64,000 bases of DNA from Eubacteriales bacterium (lineage in GTDB: Bacteria > Bacillota > Clostridia > Lachnospirales > Lachnospiraceae), in NCBI GenBank assembly GCA_030527665.1, contig JAUNAK010000004.1, positions 1-64,000 of the forward strand, in the 5' to 3' direction. The translations under genes and the position numbers were made by a program. Positions 43,807 through 53,879 of this stretch are shown here, piece by piece. Numbering within the stretch: position 1 is the first letter of the stretch; every line of letters begins with the position of its first letter. The notes beneath the pieces are model-generated. The model was not told where the DNA came from, made no database searches, and was given only the letters and a program-made list of their open reading frames with translations.

Positions 43807-45105
43807 GTGAAAAACAAAAAAAATGCAGCAGTGATCTGCGTGCTGCTTCTTCTGATCATTATTTGCGCCGGATTATTTGTTTTCCGTCAGGTACCGTCTC
43901 AGAAACTGCAGCGGGAGATCGCAGCCGGTCATCGCTATCTGGAGGCAAAAGAATATGACCAGGCAATTCTGGCATATGAGGCTGCCATTGAGATCGATTC
44001 GAATTCTTCAAAAGCATATGAAGGTTTGGGTACTGCCTATCTGAAACAGGCACAGCACTATGAACGTAATGAAGAGAAGAAGATCTTAAAGGCATATGAC
44101 CGCTCAATTGCTGCATTTGAGAATGTAACGATCCTGACTCCGGATGATGCAGATGCCTATATCCATCTGGGTGACGTATATATACTGCAAGCAGAAGTTT
44201 ACGGTTCTATGGATAAGACAGAAGCTGCCATGGAAGTATATAAGAAGGCACTGGAGGCTTACAGCTTCGCTGAGGATAATGATCTGAATGCCGATGTGGA
44301 GGATAAGAATGCCTATATCAGCAGTCAGATGAATGTATTGAATGGGAAGAGTGAGACGGTAGAAGCGGCTTCCGATCCACAGGAATCTGCTGAAGCTGCA
44401 GAAGATGCTGAACCTGCAGAACCGACTGAGGATCCGTCGGCATCCTATCGCACGATTCAGGCATCGGAGTATTCCATTGTAACTCTGGAGGATTCAAACT
44501 GGGGAGGAAAGCTGGAATGTCTGGTCTTAAACGATCCATCCTCTTTTCCGGATCTTTCTGCAGCGTTGGAACAGGTTAGAAATGACAGACAGGCAACACT
44601 GGATCAATGGGTATCTGACTGTTCCGGCATGGGAATCAGCGGACCGACAAGAGCCTATGTTTCTTATGAATCTACGATCGATATCAAACGATTTGACACT
44701 CGTTACCTGGTGATGGCCTATCTCAGCAGTACCTATCAGGGCGGTGCACATCCGAATTCCTTTGTTAATGGTGCGATCTATGATGTGCAGAGCGGTAAGA
44801 AGCTGACACCAAATGATGTGTTTACGAATGTGGATGCCGTTGCGTCAATGATTGAAAGAAAACTGCTGGATAATTATCCGGCGAGTGCATTTAATTCCAC
44901 GAATATGAAAGATACGATCCGGGAGTATATGGAAAAAGATTCCGAAATGTACTGGCTGCCGGACTATGATACACTGCATGTGGCTTTTTCGCCATATGTG
45001 CTGGGACCGTACATGGCAGGTGAGTTCATGTGTGAGATTCCGCTGGAAGAATGCAGAGACTATATGGTCGATCCGGACAGCTGGCTGGAAAAACCGGCAG
45101 CCTGA
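43807..45105 (+). CDS. Membrane-anchored TPR protein with RsiV/DUF3298-like C-terminal domain
   Basis: 432 residues from a GTG at 43807, with AAGGAG 10 bases upstream. An N-terminal transmembrane anchor or signal (AAVICVLLLLIIICAGLFVF) leads to TPR-like repeats (residues about 36-165: RYLEAKEYDQAILAYEAAIE, AYEGLGTAYLKQAQHYE, DAYIHLGDVYILQAEVYG), a Glu/Ala/Pro linker, and a C-terminal domain from YRTIQASEYSIVTLEDSNWG (residue about 214) that is clearly related to that of the 41072 gene (shared RFDTRYLVM and YDVQ-x-GK). Thus the C-terminal module is shared while the N-terminal module is exchanged. Confidence 0.8.
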   Translation: MKNKKNAAVICVLLLLIIICAGLFVFRQVPSQKLQREIAAGHRYLEAKEYDQAILAYEAAIEIDSNSSKAYEGLGTAYLKQAQHYERNEEKKILKAYDRSIAAFENVTILTPDDADAYIHLGDVYILQAEVYGSMDKTEAAMEVYKKALEAYSFAEDNDLNADVEDKNAYISSQMNVLNGKSETVEAASDPQESAEAAEDAEPAEPTEDPSASYRTIQASEYSIVTLEDSNWGGKLECLVLNDPSSFPDLSAALEQVRNDRQATLDQWVSDCSGMGISGPTRAYVSYESTIDIKRFDTRYLVMAYLSSTYQGGAHPNSFVNGAIYDVQSGKKLTPNDVFTNVDAVASMIERKLLDNYPASAFNSTNMKDTIREYMEKDSEMYWLPDYDTLHVAFSPYVLGPYMAGEFMCEIPLEECRDYMVDPDSWLEKPAA

Positions 45106-45124
45106 CGGATGAAATCGTTTTTTG

Positions 45125-45157
45125 CGGCTGCAGCCATGTATGGTCTGGCTGCAGCCG
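45125..45157 (+). terminator. GC-rich hairpin after the TPR gene, possible terminator
   Basis: CGGCTGCAGCC (45125-45135) pairs with GGCTGCAGCCG (45147-45157), an 11-bp stem. There is no T tract, so termination is unsure. Confidence 0.45.
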
Positions 45158-45296
45158 TGAGAGATGAATGAAAAATGAAGAAGTACAGCAATAATTGAAA
45201 ATTATGTGCATGCATGTCTTTCTATGCGGATCTGAAGAAGTGATTGCAGATGCCGTAGAGGGGAATGTATGCACAAAGCAGTAAGTGAGGAAAGAA

Positions 45297-46427
45297 ATGA
45301 CAGACCTTGAGAAATACAGATTACAGATTGACGAAGCCGATGCGAAGATCGTGGAACTTTTTGAACACCGTATGAAGCTTGCCGAAAGTGTTGCGGATTA
45401 CAAGATCAAAAGCGGAAAGGCGGTTTTTGACCAGCAGCGGGAGAATCAGAAGATCGAGAAAGTAAAAGAACTCGCGCATGGGGAATTCAATAAGCGCGGC
45501 GTGGAAGAACTTTTTCAGCAGTTGATGGCCGTCAGCAGAAAACGCCAGTACCAGCTGCTAACGGAGAATGGAATCCGGCTTCCGGTCGATTATATCCGTA
45601 TGGATAAGCTGTATTTCCATAACGCGAAGGTTGTTTTTCAGGGAGTGATCGGAGCCTACAGTTTCCAGGCCATGCAGACATTCTTTGATGATACGATCGA
45701 ACCGACGCATGTAAATACATGGAAGGAAGCGATGGAGCAGGTATCCAACGGGGAAGCGGATTTTGCTGTTCTTCCGATCGAGAATTCGACGGCCGGTATC
45801 GTATCGGATATGTACGATCTGCTTCTGCAGTATAACAATTATATTGTCGGTGAACAGATCATCAAGATCGATCACACACTGATGGCACTGCCTGGCACCA
45901 GACCGGAGGATATTTCTGTTGTGTATTCGCATCCGCAGGCACTTGCCCAGTGCAGGGATTTCCTTGGGACACATCCGGAATGGAAGCAGGTGGAATTCCT
46001 GAATACGGCAATGGCTGCCGAAAAGGTGGCTCGTGACGGCAGAAAGAATCAGGCGGCGATCGGAAGCAGATCCGCAGCGGAATATTACGGACTGGATATT
46101 CTGAAGGATTCCGATATGTCCAAGGAAAAGAACAGTACCAGATTCATTATCATTTCACATAACAGAGCTTTCGTAAAGGATGCGCAGAAGATCAGCATCT
46201 GTTTCGGTCTTCCTCACTCCTGCGGTTCTCTGTACGGAATGCTGTCGCATTTCATTTATAATGGTCTGAATATGTTCAAGATCGAATCCCGTCCGATTCC
46301 GGATAAACCCTTTGAATATCGTTTCTTTATTGATTTCGAAGGAAATCTCAGTGAACCGGCGGTGAAAAATGCACTTCGCGGTATTGAAGCGGAGGCCGGC
46401 GAATTTAAACTGCTTGGCAATTACTGA
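45297..46427 (+). CDS. pheA: Bifunctional chorismate mutase / prephenate dehydratase
   Basis: 376 residues from ATG 45297, preceded by GTGAGGAAAG (the in-frame GTG at 45285 lies within that ribosome site). AroQ-type chorismate mutase domain: residues about 1-90 (LEKYRLQIDEADAKIVELFE, HRMKLAESVADYK). Prephenate dehydratase: residues about 108-290 (VIGAYSFQAMQTFF, LPIENSTAGIV, NSTRFIIIS with the catalytic Thr). Regulatory ACT domain: residues about 300-376 (SLYGMLSHFIYNGLNMFKIE, SRPIPDKP). It converts chorismate to phenylpyruvate and is likely inhibited by phenylalanine. No leader peptide is seen. Confidence 0.96.
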   Translation: MTDLEKYRLQIDEADAKIVELFEHRMKLAESVADYKIKSGKAVFDQQRENQKIEKVKELAHGEFNKRGVEELFQQLMAVSRKRQYQLLTENGIRLPVDYIRMDKLYFHNAKVVFQGVIGAYSFQAMQTFFDDTIEPTHVNTWKEAMEQVSNGEADFAVLPIENSTAGIVSDMYDLLLQYNNYIVGEQIIKIDHTLMALPGTRPEDISVVYSHPQALAQCRDFLGTHPEWKQVEFLNTAMAAEKVARDGRKNQAAIGSRSAAEYYGLDILKDSDMSKEKNSTRFIIISHNRAFVKDAQKISICFGLPHSCGSLYGMLSHFIYNGLNMFKIESRPIPDKPFEYRFFIDFEGNLSEPAVKNALRGIEAEAGEFKLLGNY

Positions 46428-46546
46428 TACTTATAAATACTATCAGCAGATCCGTGAACGGGTCTGTCCGGGATATTGCAGGCGGCTGACAGGCTTCCTG
46501 CAGCATAAGAAGAAATCTGAAGTTTCTATCCAGGGAGGGATGGGGT

Positions 46547-48094
46547 ATGGCTGTTACCTGTTTTGCTGCGATCGATATCGGCAGCTACGATATATCTCTT
46601 GAGATCTTTGAGGTATCAAGAAAAAATGGAATTCACTGCATCGACAAGATTCTCCGCCGGCTGGAGATCGGCAAGGGGTCTTTCTCTGAGGGAGTGATCC
46701 ATATGGAAATGGTAAACGAGATCGGAAATGTGCTGATCGATTTCAATAAGATCGTAAAGAGTTATCATGTTGATGACCTTCGTGTGATCGCTACCAGTGC
46801 CATCCGTGAAGCGACAAATTCACCCTTTGTACTGGGCCGTCTGAAACAGATGACAGGTATGGATATCCGCGTATTAAGCAATGCAGAGCAGCGGTTTCTG
46901 AATTACAAGGCCATGGCATCGGTAGAAGGTCGTTTTGAGGAAATGATCAAAAACGGTACGGCAATTATCGATCTGGACGGCGGTTCGGTACAGGTCTCGC
47001 TGTTTGACAAATCCCGGCTGATCACAACGCAGAATATCAAAATCGGCAATCTGCGTCTTCGTGAACTGCTGCAGGAAGCCAGTGCAAAGAGCAGTAATTT
47101 CGATGAGCTTGTAAGCCAGCTGATCAGCTTTGATATTGAGAGCTTCCGGAAGATGTATATCAAGGACAGGAAGATCGAAAATATTATTCTGAATGGTGAT
47201 TTTATCACGGAAATGATCTTCAACGATCCGAAACATCGGGACCGTTCCACGCGCGTGCTGAGCCGTGCGGATTTTGACAAGTGGTATCGGAAGATCACCG
47301 GAAAAAGTGTATCGGAACTGGCTATGCAGAACAATATTCCTATGGAATATGCCTCCCTTCTTCGCCCCTCGGCAATTCTTTACTACAGTCTGGTAGAGAT
47401 GACCGGTGCGCAGATGATCTGGACGCCGGGTACGCATCTGTCCCGTGGTCTTGCTTATGAATTTGCCGAGAATCAGGGACTTCTTAAGGTAAAGCACAAT
47501 TTTGAAGATGATATTCTGTCCTGTGCACGTCAGCTTTCCAAACGGTATGCCGCTTCTAAAACGCATACCGAAAATCTGGATATGATGGCAACGGCAATTT
47601 TTGATTCCCTGGAGAGCCTGCACGGAATGACATCCAGAGGCCGGCTGATGCTTCGCGTTGGTCTGATTCTCCATGATGTCGGTAAATATATCAGTTACAA
47701 CTATATCAGTGAATGTTCCTATCATATCGTTATGGCGAATGAGATCATCGGTCTGTCCCATAAGGAGCAGTCCCTGATCGCACTGGCTCTTCGATATACG
47801 ACCGTACATTTTCCGACATATGAAGAACTGGTCTTTGAGAATGATATCAATATGGAAGATTATATCGTTATAGCGGAGATGAATGCGATCATTCGGCTGG
47901 TCAATGCACTGGATCGCAGTCATCTGCAGAAAGTGAAGTCGATCAAAGCTGATCTGAAAGGTGAAAAACTGGTTCTTCACCTGGATGTTGCCCAGGATTA
48001 TGCATTGGAGATGGGAATGCTGAAAGGCGAAATAAAGAATTTCGGTGAAGTATACGGGATCCTTCCGGTAATTAAGACAAGAAGGATCGTTTGA
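46547..48094 (+). CDS. ppx: Ppx/GppA phosphatase family protein with HD-type C-terminal domain
   Basis: 515 residues, AGGGAGGGA ahead of the ATG. The actin-like fold shows FAAIDIGSYDISLEIFEV (residues about 5-22, phosphate loop 1), VIATSAIREATNSPFVL, and IIDLDGGSVQVSLFDKSRL (residues about 142-160, phosphate loop 2 where DxGGGS reads DLDGGS). The C-terminal part has an HD-type site, GLILHDVGKYISYNYIS (residues about 369-385). Family enzymes degrade polyphosphate or pppGpp. Its partner ppk1 starts 21 bases later, so synthesis and breakdown of polyphosphate are co-encoded. Confidence 0.9.
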   Translation: MAVTCFAAIDIGSYDISLEIFEVSRKNGIHCIDKILRRLEIGKGSFSEGVIHMEMVNEIGNVLIDFNKIVKSYHVDDLRVIATSAIREATNSPFVLGRLKQMTGMDIRVLSNAEQRFLNYKAMASVEGRFEEMIKNGTAIIDLDGGSVQVSLFDKSRLITTQNIKIGNLRLRELLQEASAKSSNFDELVSQLISFDIESFRKMYIKDRKIENIILNGDFITEMIFNDPKHRDRSTRVLSRADFDKWYRKITGKSVSELAMQNNIPMEYASLLRPSAILYYSLVEMTGAQMIWTPGTHLSRGLAYEFAENQGLLKVKHNFEDDILSCARQLSKRYAASKTHTENLDMMATAIFDSLESLHGMTSRGRLMLRVGLILHDVGKYISYNYISECSYHIVMANEIIGLSHKEQSLIALALRYTTVHFPTYEELVFENDINMEDYIVIAEMNAIIRLVNALDRSHLQKVKSIKADLKGEKLVLHLDVAQDYALEMGMLKGEIKNFGEVYGILPVIKTRRIV

Positions 48095-48115
48095 TAGCAG
48101 GGGGAGCATATACAA

Positions 48116-50254
48116 ATGAAAGAAGAAAAAATAGAGTACGGACGTCCGGAATATTTCTATAACCGGGAACTGTCCTGGATCAAATTTGATAAACGGATTC
48201 TGGATGAAGCAAAGGATGATACGATTCCGTTGTTTGAACGGCTGAAATTCCTGAGTATCACATCCTCGAATCTGGATGAATTTTATATGGTACGTGTGGC
48301 ATCACTGAAGGATATGGTTCATACCGGCTACGAAAAACCGGATATTGCAGGACTGACTCCGAAGATGCAGCTGGCGAAAATTTCGGCAGCCAACCATACA
48401 CTGGTAGCCGATCAGTATCAGACATACAATGAGAAACTGCTTCCTGCCCTGGAAGAGGCGGGATTGAAGCTGCTGGACGGAAAGGAGCCTCTGTCTGCTG
48501 CACAGGCTGCCTACGTGGATGAGTATTTTGAAGCCAATATCTATCCGGTTCTTACGCCGATGGCTACCGATTCCTCCAGACCGTTTCCGCTGATCCGCAA
48601 TAAATCACTGAATATCGGAGCATTGATCCGCAAGCAGGGAGATAAAGGTGCAAAGGTGCTTTTTGCTACCGTACAGGTTCCGTCCGTTCTTCCCCGGTAT
48701 ATTGAACTTCCGGATGATACGGAAAACATGCGCACGGTCATTCTTCTGGATGAAATTATCGAACGAAATATAAGCAAGCTGTTTCTCGGTTATGATGTGA
48801 TCTGCGCACATCCCTATCGAATCATGCGCAATGCCGAACTTGGTATTGATGAAGATGAAGCAGCGGATCTGCTGCAGGAGATTCGTAAATCTCTGAAAAA
48901 GCGTCAGTGGGGCGAGGTCATTCGTCTGGAGATCGAAGAGGGTGTTGAGCCGCAGCTGCTTGCGGTCCTCAAAGATGAATTCGGTGTACGGGAAGAGGAT
49001 ATCTTCTATATACCAGGTCCGGTAGATCTGACCTTCCTGATGAAACTATACGGTCTGCCCGGTTTTGACAGGTATAAAGAGCCTTCCTACAAGCCGGCAC
49101 CGATTCCGGAACTGCAGAACGAGGATGATATTTTTACTAATATCCGAAAGGGAGATATCTTTTTGCATCATCCCTACATGAGCTTCCAGCCGGTGGTGGA
49201 TTTTATCCGCCAGGCGGCTAAAGATCCGGATGTGCTCGCGATCAAGCAGACGTTGTATCGTGTCAGCGGCAACAGTCCGATCGTTGCTGCTCTTGCGCAG
49301 GCTGCCGAAAACGGCAAACAGGTTACGGCTCTTGTAGAGCTGAAGGCTCGTTTTGATGAGGAAAACAATATTGTCTGGGCACAGAAACTGGAGAAAGCCG
49401 GCTGTCATGTTATCTATGGTCTGGTAGGTCTGAAAACACACAGTAAGATCACTTTGATCGTGAGAAGAGAAGAGGACGGTATTCGCAGATATGTGCATCT
49501 GGGTACCGGCAACTACAATGATTCAACCGCAAAGCTGTATACCGACTGCGGTATTCTGACCTGTGACGAGCGAATCGGTGAGGATGCCACAGCAGTATTC
49601 AATATGATTTCCGGATATTCCGAGCCGGATCGCTGGAACAGCCTGCTGGTTGCACCGATCTGGATGCGCGACCGTTTCCTGCATATGATCCGGATGGAAG
49701 AGAAGCATGCCAGAGAAGGACAGAAGGCGCATATTGCTGCCAAGATGAATTCTCTTTGTGATAAGGAGATCATCAAGGCTTTGTATAAGGCGTCTGCAGC
49801 CGGTGTTAAGATCGATCTGATCGTTCGAGGCATCTGCTGCCTGAAGACCGGTATCCCGGGTGTCAGTGAAAACATCACTGTTCGATCGATCGTCGGCAAT
49901 TTCCTGGAGCATGCCCGTATTTTCTATTTTTACAGCGGCGGAGCAGAGGAAGTATTTATGGGAAGTGCGGACTGGATGCCGCGTAATCTCGATAAGCGTA
50001 TTGAGATCGTATTCCCGCTGGAAGATGAGAAGTGTAAACGGGAGGCAATTCGTATCCTGGATATCCAGCTGAAGGATAATACAAAAGCCAGTGTTCTGAC
50101 CGCAGACGGATCCTATAAGAAGAACCGGAATGAAGAAGAGCGGATCTCTGCCCAGCAGTATTTCTGTTCCTACTGCACCGAGCAGGCGGCCGTCAAAGCG
50201 GAGCCGGAGGACAAGCGGATCTTTATTCCTGCGGAAAAAATCGTTGAAGAATGA
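48116..50254 (+). CDS. ppk1: Polyphosphate kinase 1
   Basis: 712 residues, AGGGGGAG before the ATG. It polymerises the terminal phosphate of ATP into polyphosphate. N-terminal FYNRELSWIKFDKRILDEA (residues about 14-32), core DEENNIVWAQKLEKAG after ALVELKARF, and the autophosphorylated His in VGLKTHSKITLIVRRE (His at about residue 442), plus RYVHLGTGNYNDSTAKLYTD. The second catalytic His region is near SENITVRSIVGNFLEHARIF. The preceding ppx gene encodes the opposing hydrolase. Confidence 0.97.
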   Translation: MKEEKIEYGRPEYFYNRELSWIKFDKRILDEAKDDTIPLFERLKFLSITSSNLDEFYMVRVASLKDMVHTGYEKPDIAGLTPKMQLAKISAANHTLVADQYQTYNEKLLPALEEAGLKLLDGKEPLSAAQAAYVDEYFEANIYPVLTPMATDSSRPFPLIRNKSLNIGALIRKQGDKGAKVLFATVQVPSVLPRYIELPDDTENMRTVILLDEIIERNISKLFLGYDVICAHPYRIMRNAELGIDEDEAADLLQEIRKSLKKRQWGEVIRLEIEEGVEPQLLAVLKDEFGVREEDIFYIPGPVDLTFLMKLYGLPGFDRYKEPSYKPAPIPELQNEDDIFTNIRKGDIFLHHPYMSFQPVVDFIRQAAKDPDVLAIKQTLYRVSGNSPIVAALAQAAENGKQVTALVELKARFDEENNIVWAQKLEKAGCHVIYGLVGLKTHSKITLIVRREEDGIRRYVHLGTGNYNDSTAKLYTDCGILTCDERIGEDATAVFNMISGYSEPDRWNSLLVAPIWMRDRFLHMIRMEEKHAREGQKAHIAAKMNSLCDKEIIKALYKASAAGVKIDLIVRGICCLKTGIPGVSENITVRSIVGNFLEHARIFYFYSGGAEEVFMGSADWMPRNLDKRIEIVFPLEDEKCKREAIRILDIQLKDNTKASVLTADGSYKKNRNEEERISAQQYFCSYCTEQAAVKAEPEDKRIFIPAEKIVEE

Positions 50255-50282
50255 TTCGGGATGTTGAAAGATTTTCATCATG

Positions 50283-50311
50283 TTGACAAACGAAATTTTA
50301 CAGTGTAGAAT
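50283..50311 (+). promoter_or_regulatory. Promoter of ilvN
   Basis: TTGACA at 50283-50288, 17-base spacer, TAGAAT at 50306-50311. The transcript would begin about 26 bases before the ATG, leaving no room for an attenuator. Confidence 0.85.
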
Positions 50312-50343
50312 ATGAAACATCGTATCTTTGAAGGGAAAATCAT

Positions 50344-50847
50344 ATGAAACGCAGAATTTTTTCTATTTTAGTAGATAACACGTCAGGTGTTCTTTCACGT
50401 GTAGCCGGTCTCTTCAGCCGCCGGGGATACAACATTGACAGTATCACAGCAGGCACAACCATGGATCCGCGTTTTACCCGCATTACGGTAGTTGCTACCG
50501 GTGATGATCAGATTCTTGATCAGATCACCAAACAGCTTGCCAAGCAGGTAGATGTAAGGGATATCAAAGTCCTTGAGCCGGATTCCAGCGTAAGCCGTGA
50601 GCTGGCACTTGTTAAGGTAGCCTGCAGTGTTGAGAGCCGTCAGGATATCATCAATCTCGCCAACATTTTCCGTGCGAATATCATTGACGTAGGAATGGAA
50701 TCTCTGATCATTGAGCTGATCGGCAACCAGAGCAAGCTGGAAGCTTTTCTGAACCTTCTGGAAGGGCATCAGGTTTTGGAGCTTGCAAGAACCGGAATCA
50801 CCGGCTTGTCCCGTGGATCCGACGATGTTGTATGGTTTGACGACTGA
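50344..50847 (+). CDS. ilvN: Acetolactate synthase small (regulatory) subunit
   Basis: 167 residues. GAAGGGAAA precedes the ATG. The N-terminal ACT domain reads RRIFSILVDNTSGVLSRVAG then FSRRGYNIDSITAG (residues about 3-37), the valine-binding fold; the C-terminal domain has ELALVKVACS and GNQSKLEAFLNLLE. It activates the catalytic subunit (IlvB) and gives it valine sensitivity. IlvB is not adjacent, so it must be encoded elsewhere. ilvC follows after 144 bases, with a weak AAAGAG/CTCTTT hairpin (50905-50924) between. Confidence 0.95.
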   Translation: MKRRIFSILVDNTSGVLSRVAGLFSRRGYNIDSITAGTTMDPRFTRITVVATGDDQILDQITKQLAKQVDVRDIKVLEPDSSVSRELALVKVACSVESRQDIINLANIFRANIIDVGMESLIIELIGNQSKLEAFLNLLEGHQVLELARTGITGLSRGSDDVVWFDD

Positions 50848-50967
50848 TTCATGGAATCGTGAATTTCTAAAAACACTGGTTTGATTACAAGTAATAAAGC
50901 AGCTAAAGAGGTATTTTACTCTTTAACATATACACAGATCAGCAAGATCTGCATGCAAGATTAGTAA

Positions 50968-52011
<1,044 letters not shown>

Positions 52012-52064
52012 TCCTGTGACTTCACAGTATTACGAATTTACATCTGAATTCGCTTACTTTACAG

Positions 52065-52102
52065 GTCCGCATACAAAAAACATGTATGCGGACTTGTTTT
52101 TT
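52065..52102 (+). terminator. Terminator after ilvC
   Basis: 11-bp stem GTCCGCATACA (52065-52075) with TGTATGCGGAC (52083-52093), followed by TTGTTTTTT, which doubles as the -35 box of the tRNA promoter. Confidence 0.92.
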
Positions 52103-52122
52103 GTGGACTTGCGTAGTATAAT
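52094..52122 (+). promoter_or_regulatory. Promoter of tRNA-Pro
   Basis: TTGTTT at 52094-52099, 17-base spacer, TATAAT at 52117-52122. It overlaps the ilvC terminator's T tract. Confidence 0.7.
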
Positions 52123-52165
52123 AGACAAGTCGGATCGGCAGAGATGTTGGATTCTATATGATTTT

Positions 52166-52240
52166 CGGGGTATGGCTCAGTTTGGCTAGAGCGCTCGGCT
52201 GGGGGCCGAGAGGTCGCAGGTTCGAATCCTGTTACCCCGA
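52166..52240 (+). tRNA. tRNA-Pro (anticodon GGG)
   Basis: 75 bases fold as a cloverleaf: acceptor CGGGGTA with TACCCCG, D-stem GCTC/GAGC, anticodon stem CTCGG/CCGAG with loop CTGGGGG (anticodon GGG), T-arm with TTCGAAT. The discriminator is A. CCA is not encoded. It is followed by TTTTTTATTT. Confidence 0.96.
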
Positions 52241-52273
52241 TTTTTTATTTCATACGAAATCTGTTATTTAGCA

Positions 52274-52307
52274 GGAGCTCATTCATAGACGAATGAGCTC
52301 CTTTTTT
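52274..52307 (+). terminator. Terminator downstream of tRNA-Pro
   Basis: GGAGCTCATTC (52274-52284) with GAATGAGCTCC (52291-52301), then six T. Confidence 0.93.
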
Positions 52308-52583
52308 GCTGCCCGGCATGAAAAGAGAACGTTCGCCGGACATACTTTTGCTTATAAAACCATCCATTCGGAAGAGGCAAAGAGAAGAGGGAGAAGATAT
52401 AATTCTTATATAGATAACAGAAGTTCAAGGTCATTTCCTGTTCCATAAATATCGGATAATGATTTGACATCGGTCTCTTTTGCAGGCGGTTTCTAAGACG
52501 CGGACCTGCACGCAGATACCGGTGGATCTGCATGCTTTGATGCTGTATAGGTTTTTGTATTATTTTTTATGTGAGGGATGCAA

Positions 52584-53690
52584 ATGAAGAAGAAAATATT
52601 AGCAGTTTTATTGGTGTCTATGATGACCGTTTCGTTGAGCGGCTGTTCACTTCCTTTTATAAATTCAAAAACAGAAAATACAGCTGCCGCTGCAGAATCA
52701 GCTGGGGAAGTGAAAGAAGAAAAAGATGAGCAGCAGTCAGAAACAAAAGCGGAATCGACAGCAGCGGAATCAACAGCAGTTGCTGCAAAGGAATCCGCAG
52801 GATCCAAACCGGGAATAAAGGCGAAGAAAGAGGAGACGGCGGAAACGGCAGCGCTGGTTGCCGAAGAGGTAAATAACGAAGAGCTGGTCGGCTACTGGAA
52901 ATGCATTCGTCTGACGGAAAAAGACGAGAAGATCGAAAGAGAAGAACTTGAAAAGCTGTATGCAGAAGGTTCTCTTGTTTATCTTCATCTTGAAAACGGC
53001 GGCAAAGGCGAATTTGTAATCTACGGCAGTTCCATAGATATTGTCTGGAATGACAAAGAAATCAACAGCTCAGAAAGTGGATCGGAAGCAATTGCCTATA
53101 CGCTGAAGGGAAAAGAACTGACACTTCGTTCCGGTGATACGGAGATGGTATTCGAAAAAACGGATGAAGATCTGAGCAAAGCGGCAAAGGTGACTGAAAC
53201 ACCGGCACCTACACCAACCAGTACACCGACGCCGACAGCAACACCGATACCGACACATGTGCATGCACCGCAGTTTGTAGCACGTGTGGAGCCGACCTGT
53301 ACCAGTGCCGGTACCGAAGCCTATTATGTATGCAGCGGATGCGGCAAAACACTGGACAGCAATCAGAATGAGATCGAGATCACATTTATCCCGCCTACAG
53401 GACATAATATGGTAGACAACGGCGGATATCCTCCGAGCTGCACTTACGAAGGCAGAAAGGTATCGATCTGCACCATCTGCGGTGAGGAGCAGTCGGAAAG
53501 TCTTCCGATTCCTTCAGATCTGTCCTTAAAAGGATATCATTCCATATCCTATACTCCGCAGCCGGGCGCTGAAAGCATTTATCATATAGAAGTATGCTGG
53601 GATTGCGGCATGTACTTCTATGATAATCAGGGAATCCATACGTCATCGGATCCCTGTTCGATCTGCGGATTCAGCGGACCGAAGGGATGA
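52584..53690 (+). CDS. Lipoprotein with TP-rich linker and Cys-pair domain
   Basis: 368 residues from ATG 52584 (GTGAGGG upstream; ATG 52578 is also possible). Lipoprotein signal LLVSMMTVSLSGCSLPF (lipobox Cys about residue 21), then an Ala/Glu/Lys-rich tether to about residue 95, a beta-rich domain (ELVGYWKCIRLTEKDEKIER, residues about 97-116, to AKVTET near 200) like the lipocalin-type or DUF4923-like repeat domains of clostridial lipoproteins, a proline-rich linker of TPTPTAT type (residues about 203-223), and a C-terminal part with CxxC-type pairs (CSGCG, CTICG, CSICG). Not identified. Exported, membrane-anchored. Confidence 0.75.
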   Translation: MKKKILAVLLVSMMTVSLSGCSLPFINSKTENTAAAAESAGEVKEEKDEQQSETKAESTAAESTAVAAKESAGSKPGIKAKKEETAETAALVAEEVNNEELVGYWKCIRLTEKDEKIEREELEKLYAEGSLVYLHLENGGKGEFVIYGSSIDIVWNDKEINSSESGSEAIAYTLKGKELTLRSGDTEMVFEKTDEDLSKAAKVTETPAPTPTSTPTPTATPIPTHVHAPQFVARVEPTCTSAGTEAYYVCSGCGKTLDSNQNEIEITFIPPTGHNMVDNGGYPPSCTYEGRKVSICTICGEEQSESLPIPSDLSLKGYHSISYTPQPGAESIYHIEVCWDCGMYFYDNQGIHTSSDPCSICGFSGPKG

Positions 53691-53761
53691 TAATCTGCAG
53701 CCTCTGAATAACGATGAAAGATGGAAGCGTGCTTCATCACTTGAGAGTTCAGCAAAGTAAG

Positions 53762-53786
53762 AGAATGTCTGCCGGACATTCTTTTG
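53762..53786 (+). terminator. Terminator after the lipoprotein gene
   Basis: AGAATGTC (53762-53769) with GACATTCT (53775-53782), loop TGCCG, then TTTT. Confidence 0.8.
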
Positions 53787-53802
53787 GCATACAAGGCAAG
53801 AA

Positions 53803-53844
53803 AAAGCGAATCCGCATGAGTCAGATCATGCAGATTCGCTTTTG
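53803..53844. terminator. Convergent-side hairpin between lipoprotein and FliB-like genes
   Basis: AAAGCGAATC plus GCATGA (53803-53819) pairs with TCATGC plus GATTCGCTTT (53826-53842), one bulged base each side. A-rich on the left and T-rich on the right, so it may stop the minus-strand transcript from 54965. Confidence 0.75.
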
Positions 53845-53879
53845 GGGTTTTACGGATCAAATTTTTATGTTTCAAGGTT

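Noticed and set aside
45125..45157. Considered as a mobile repeat because GGCTGCAGCC occurs twice
   Set aside because: It is a single hairpin of two self-palindromic arms; no further copies seen in the window.
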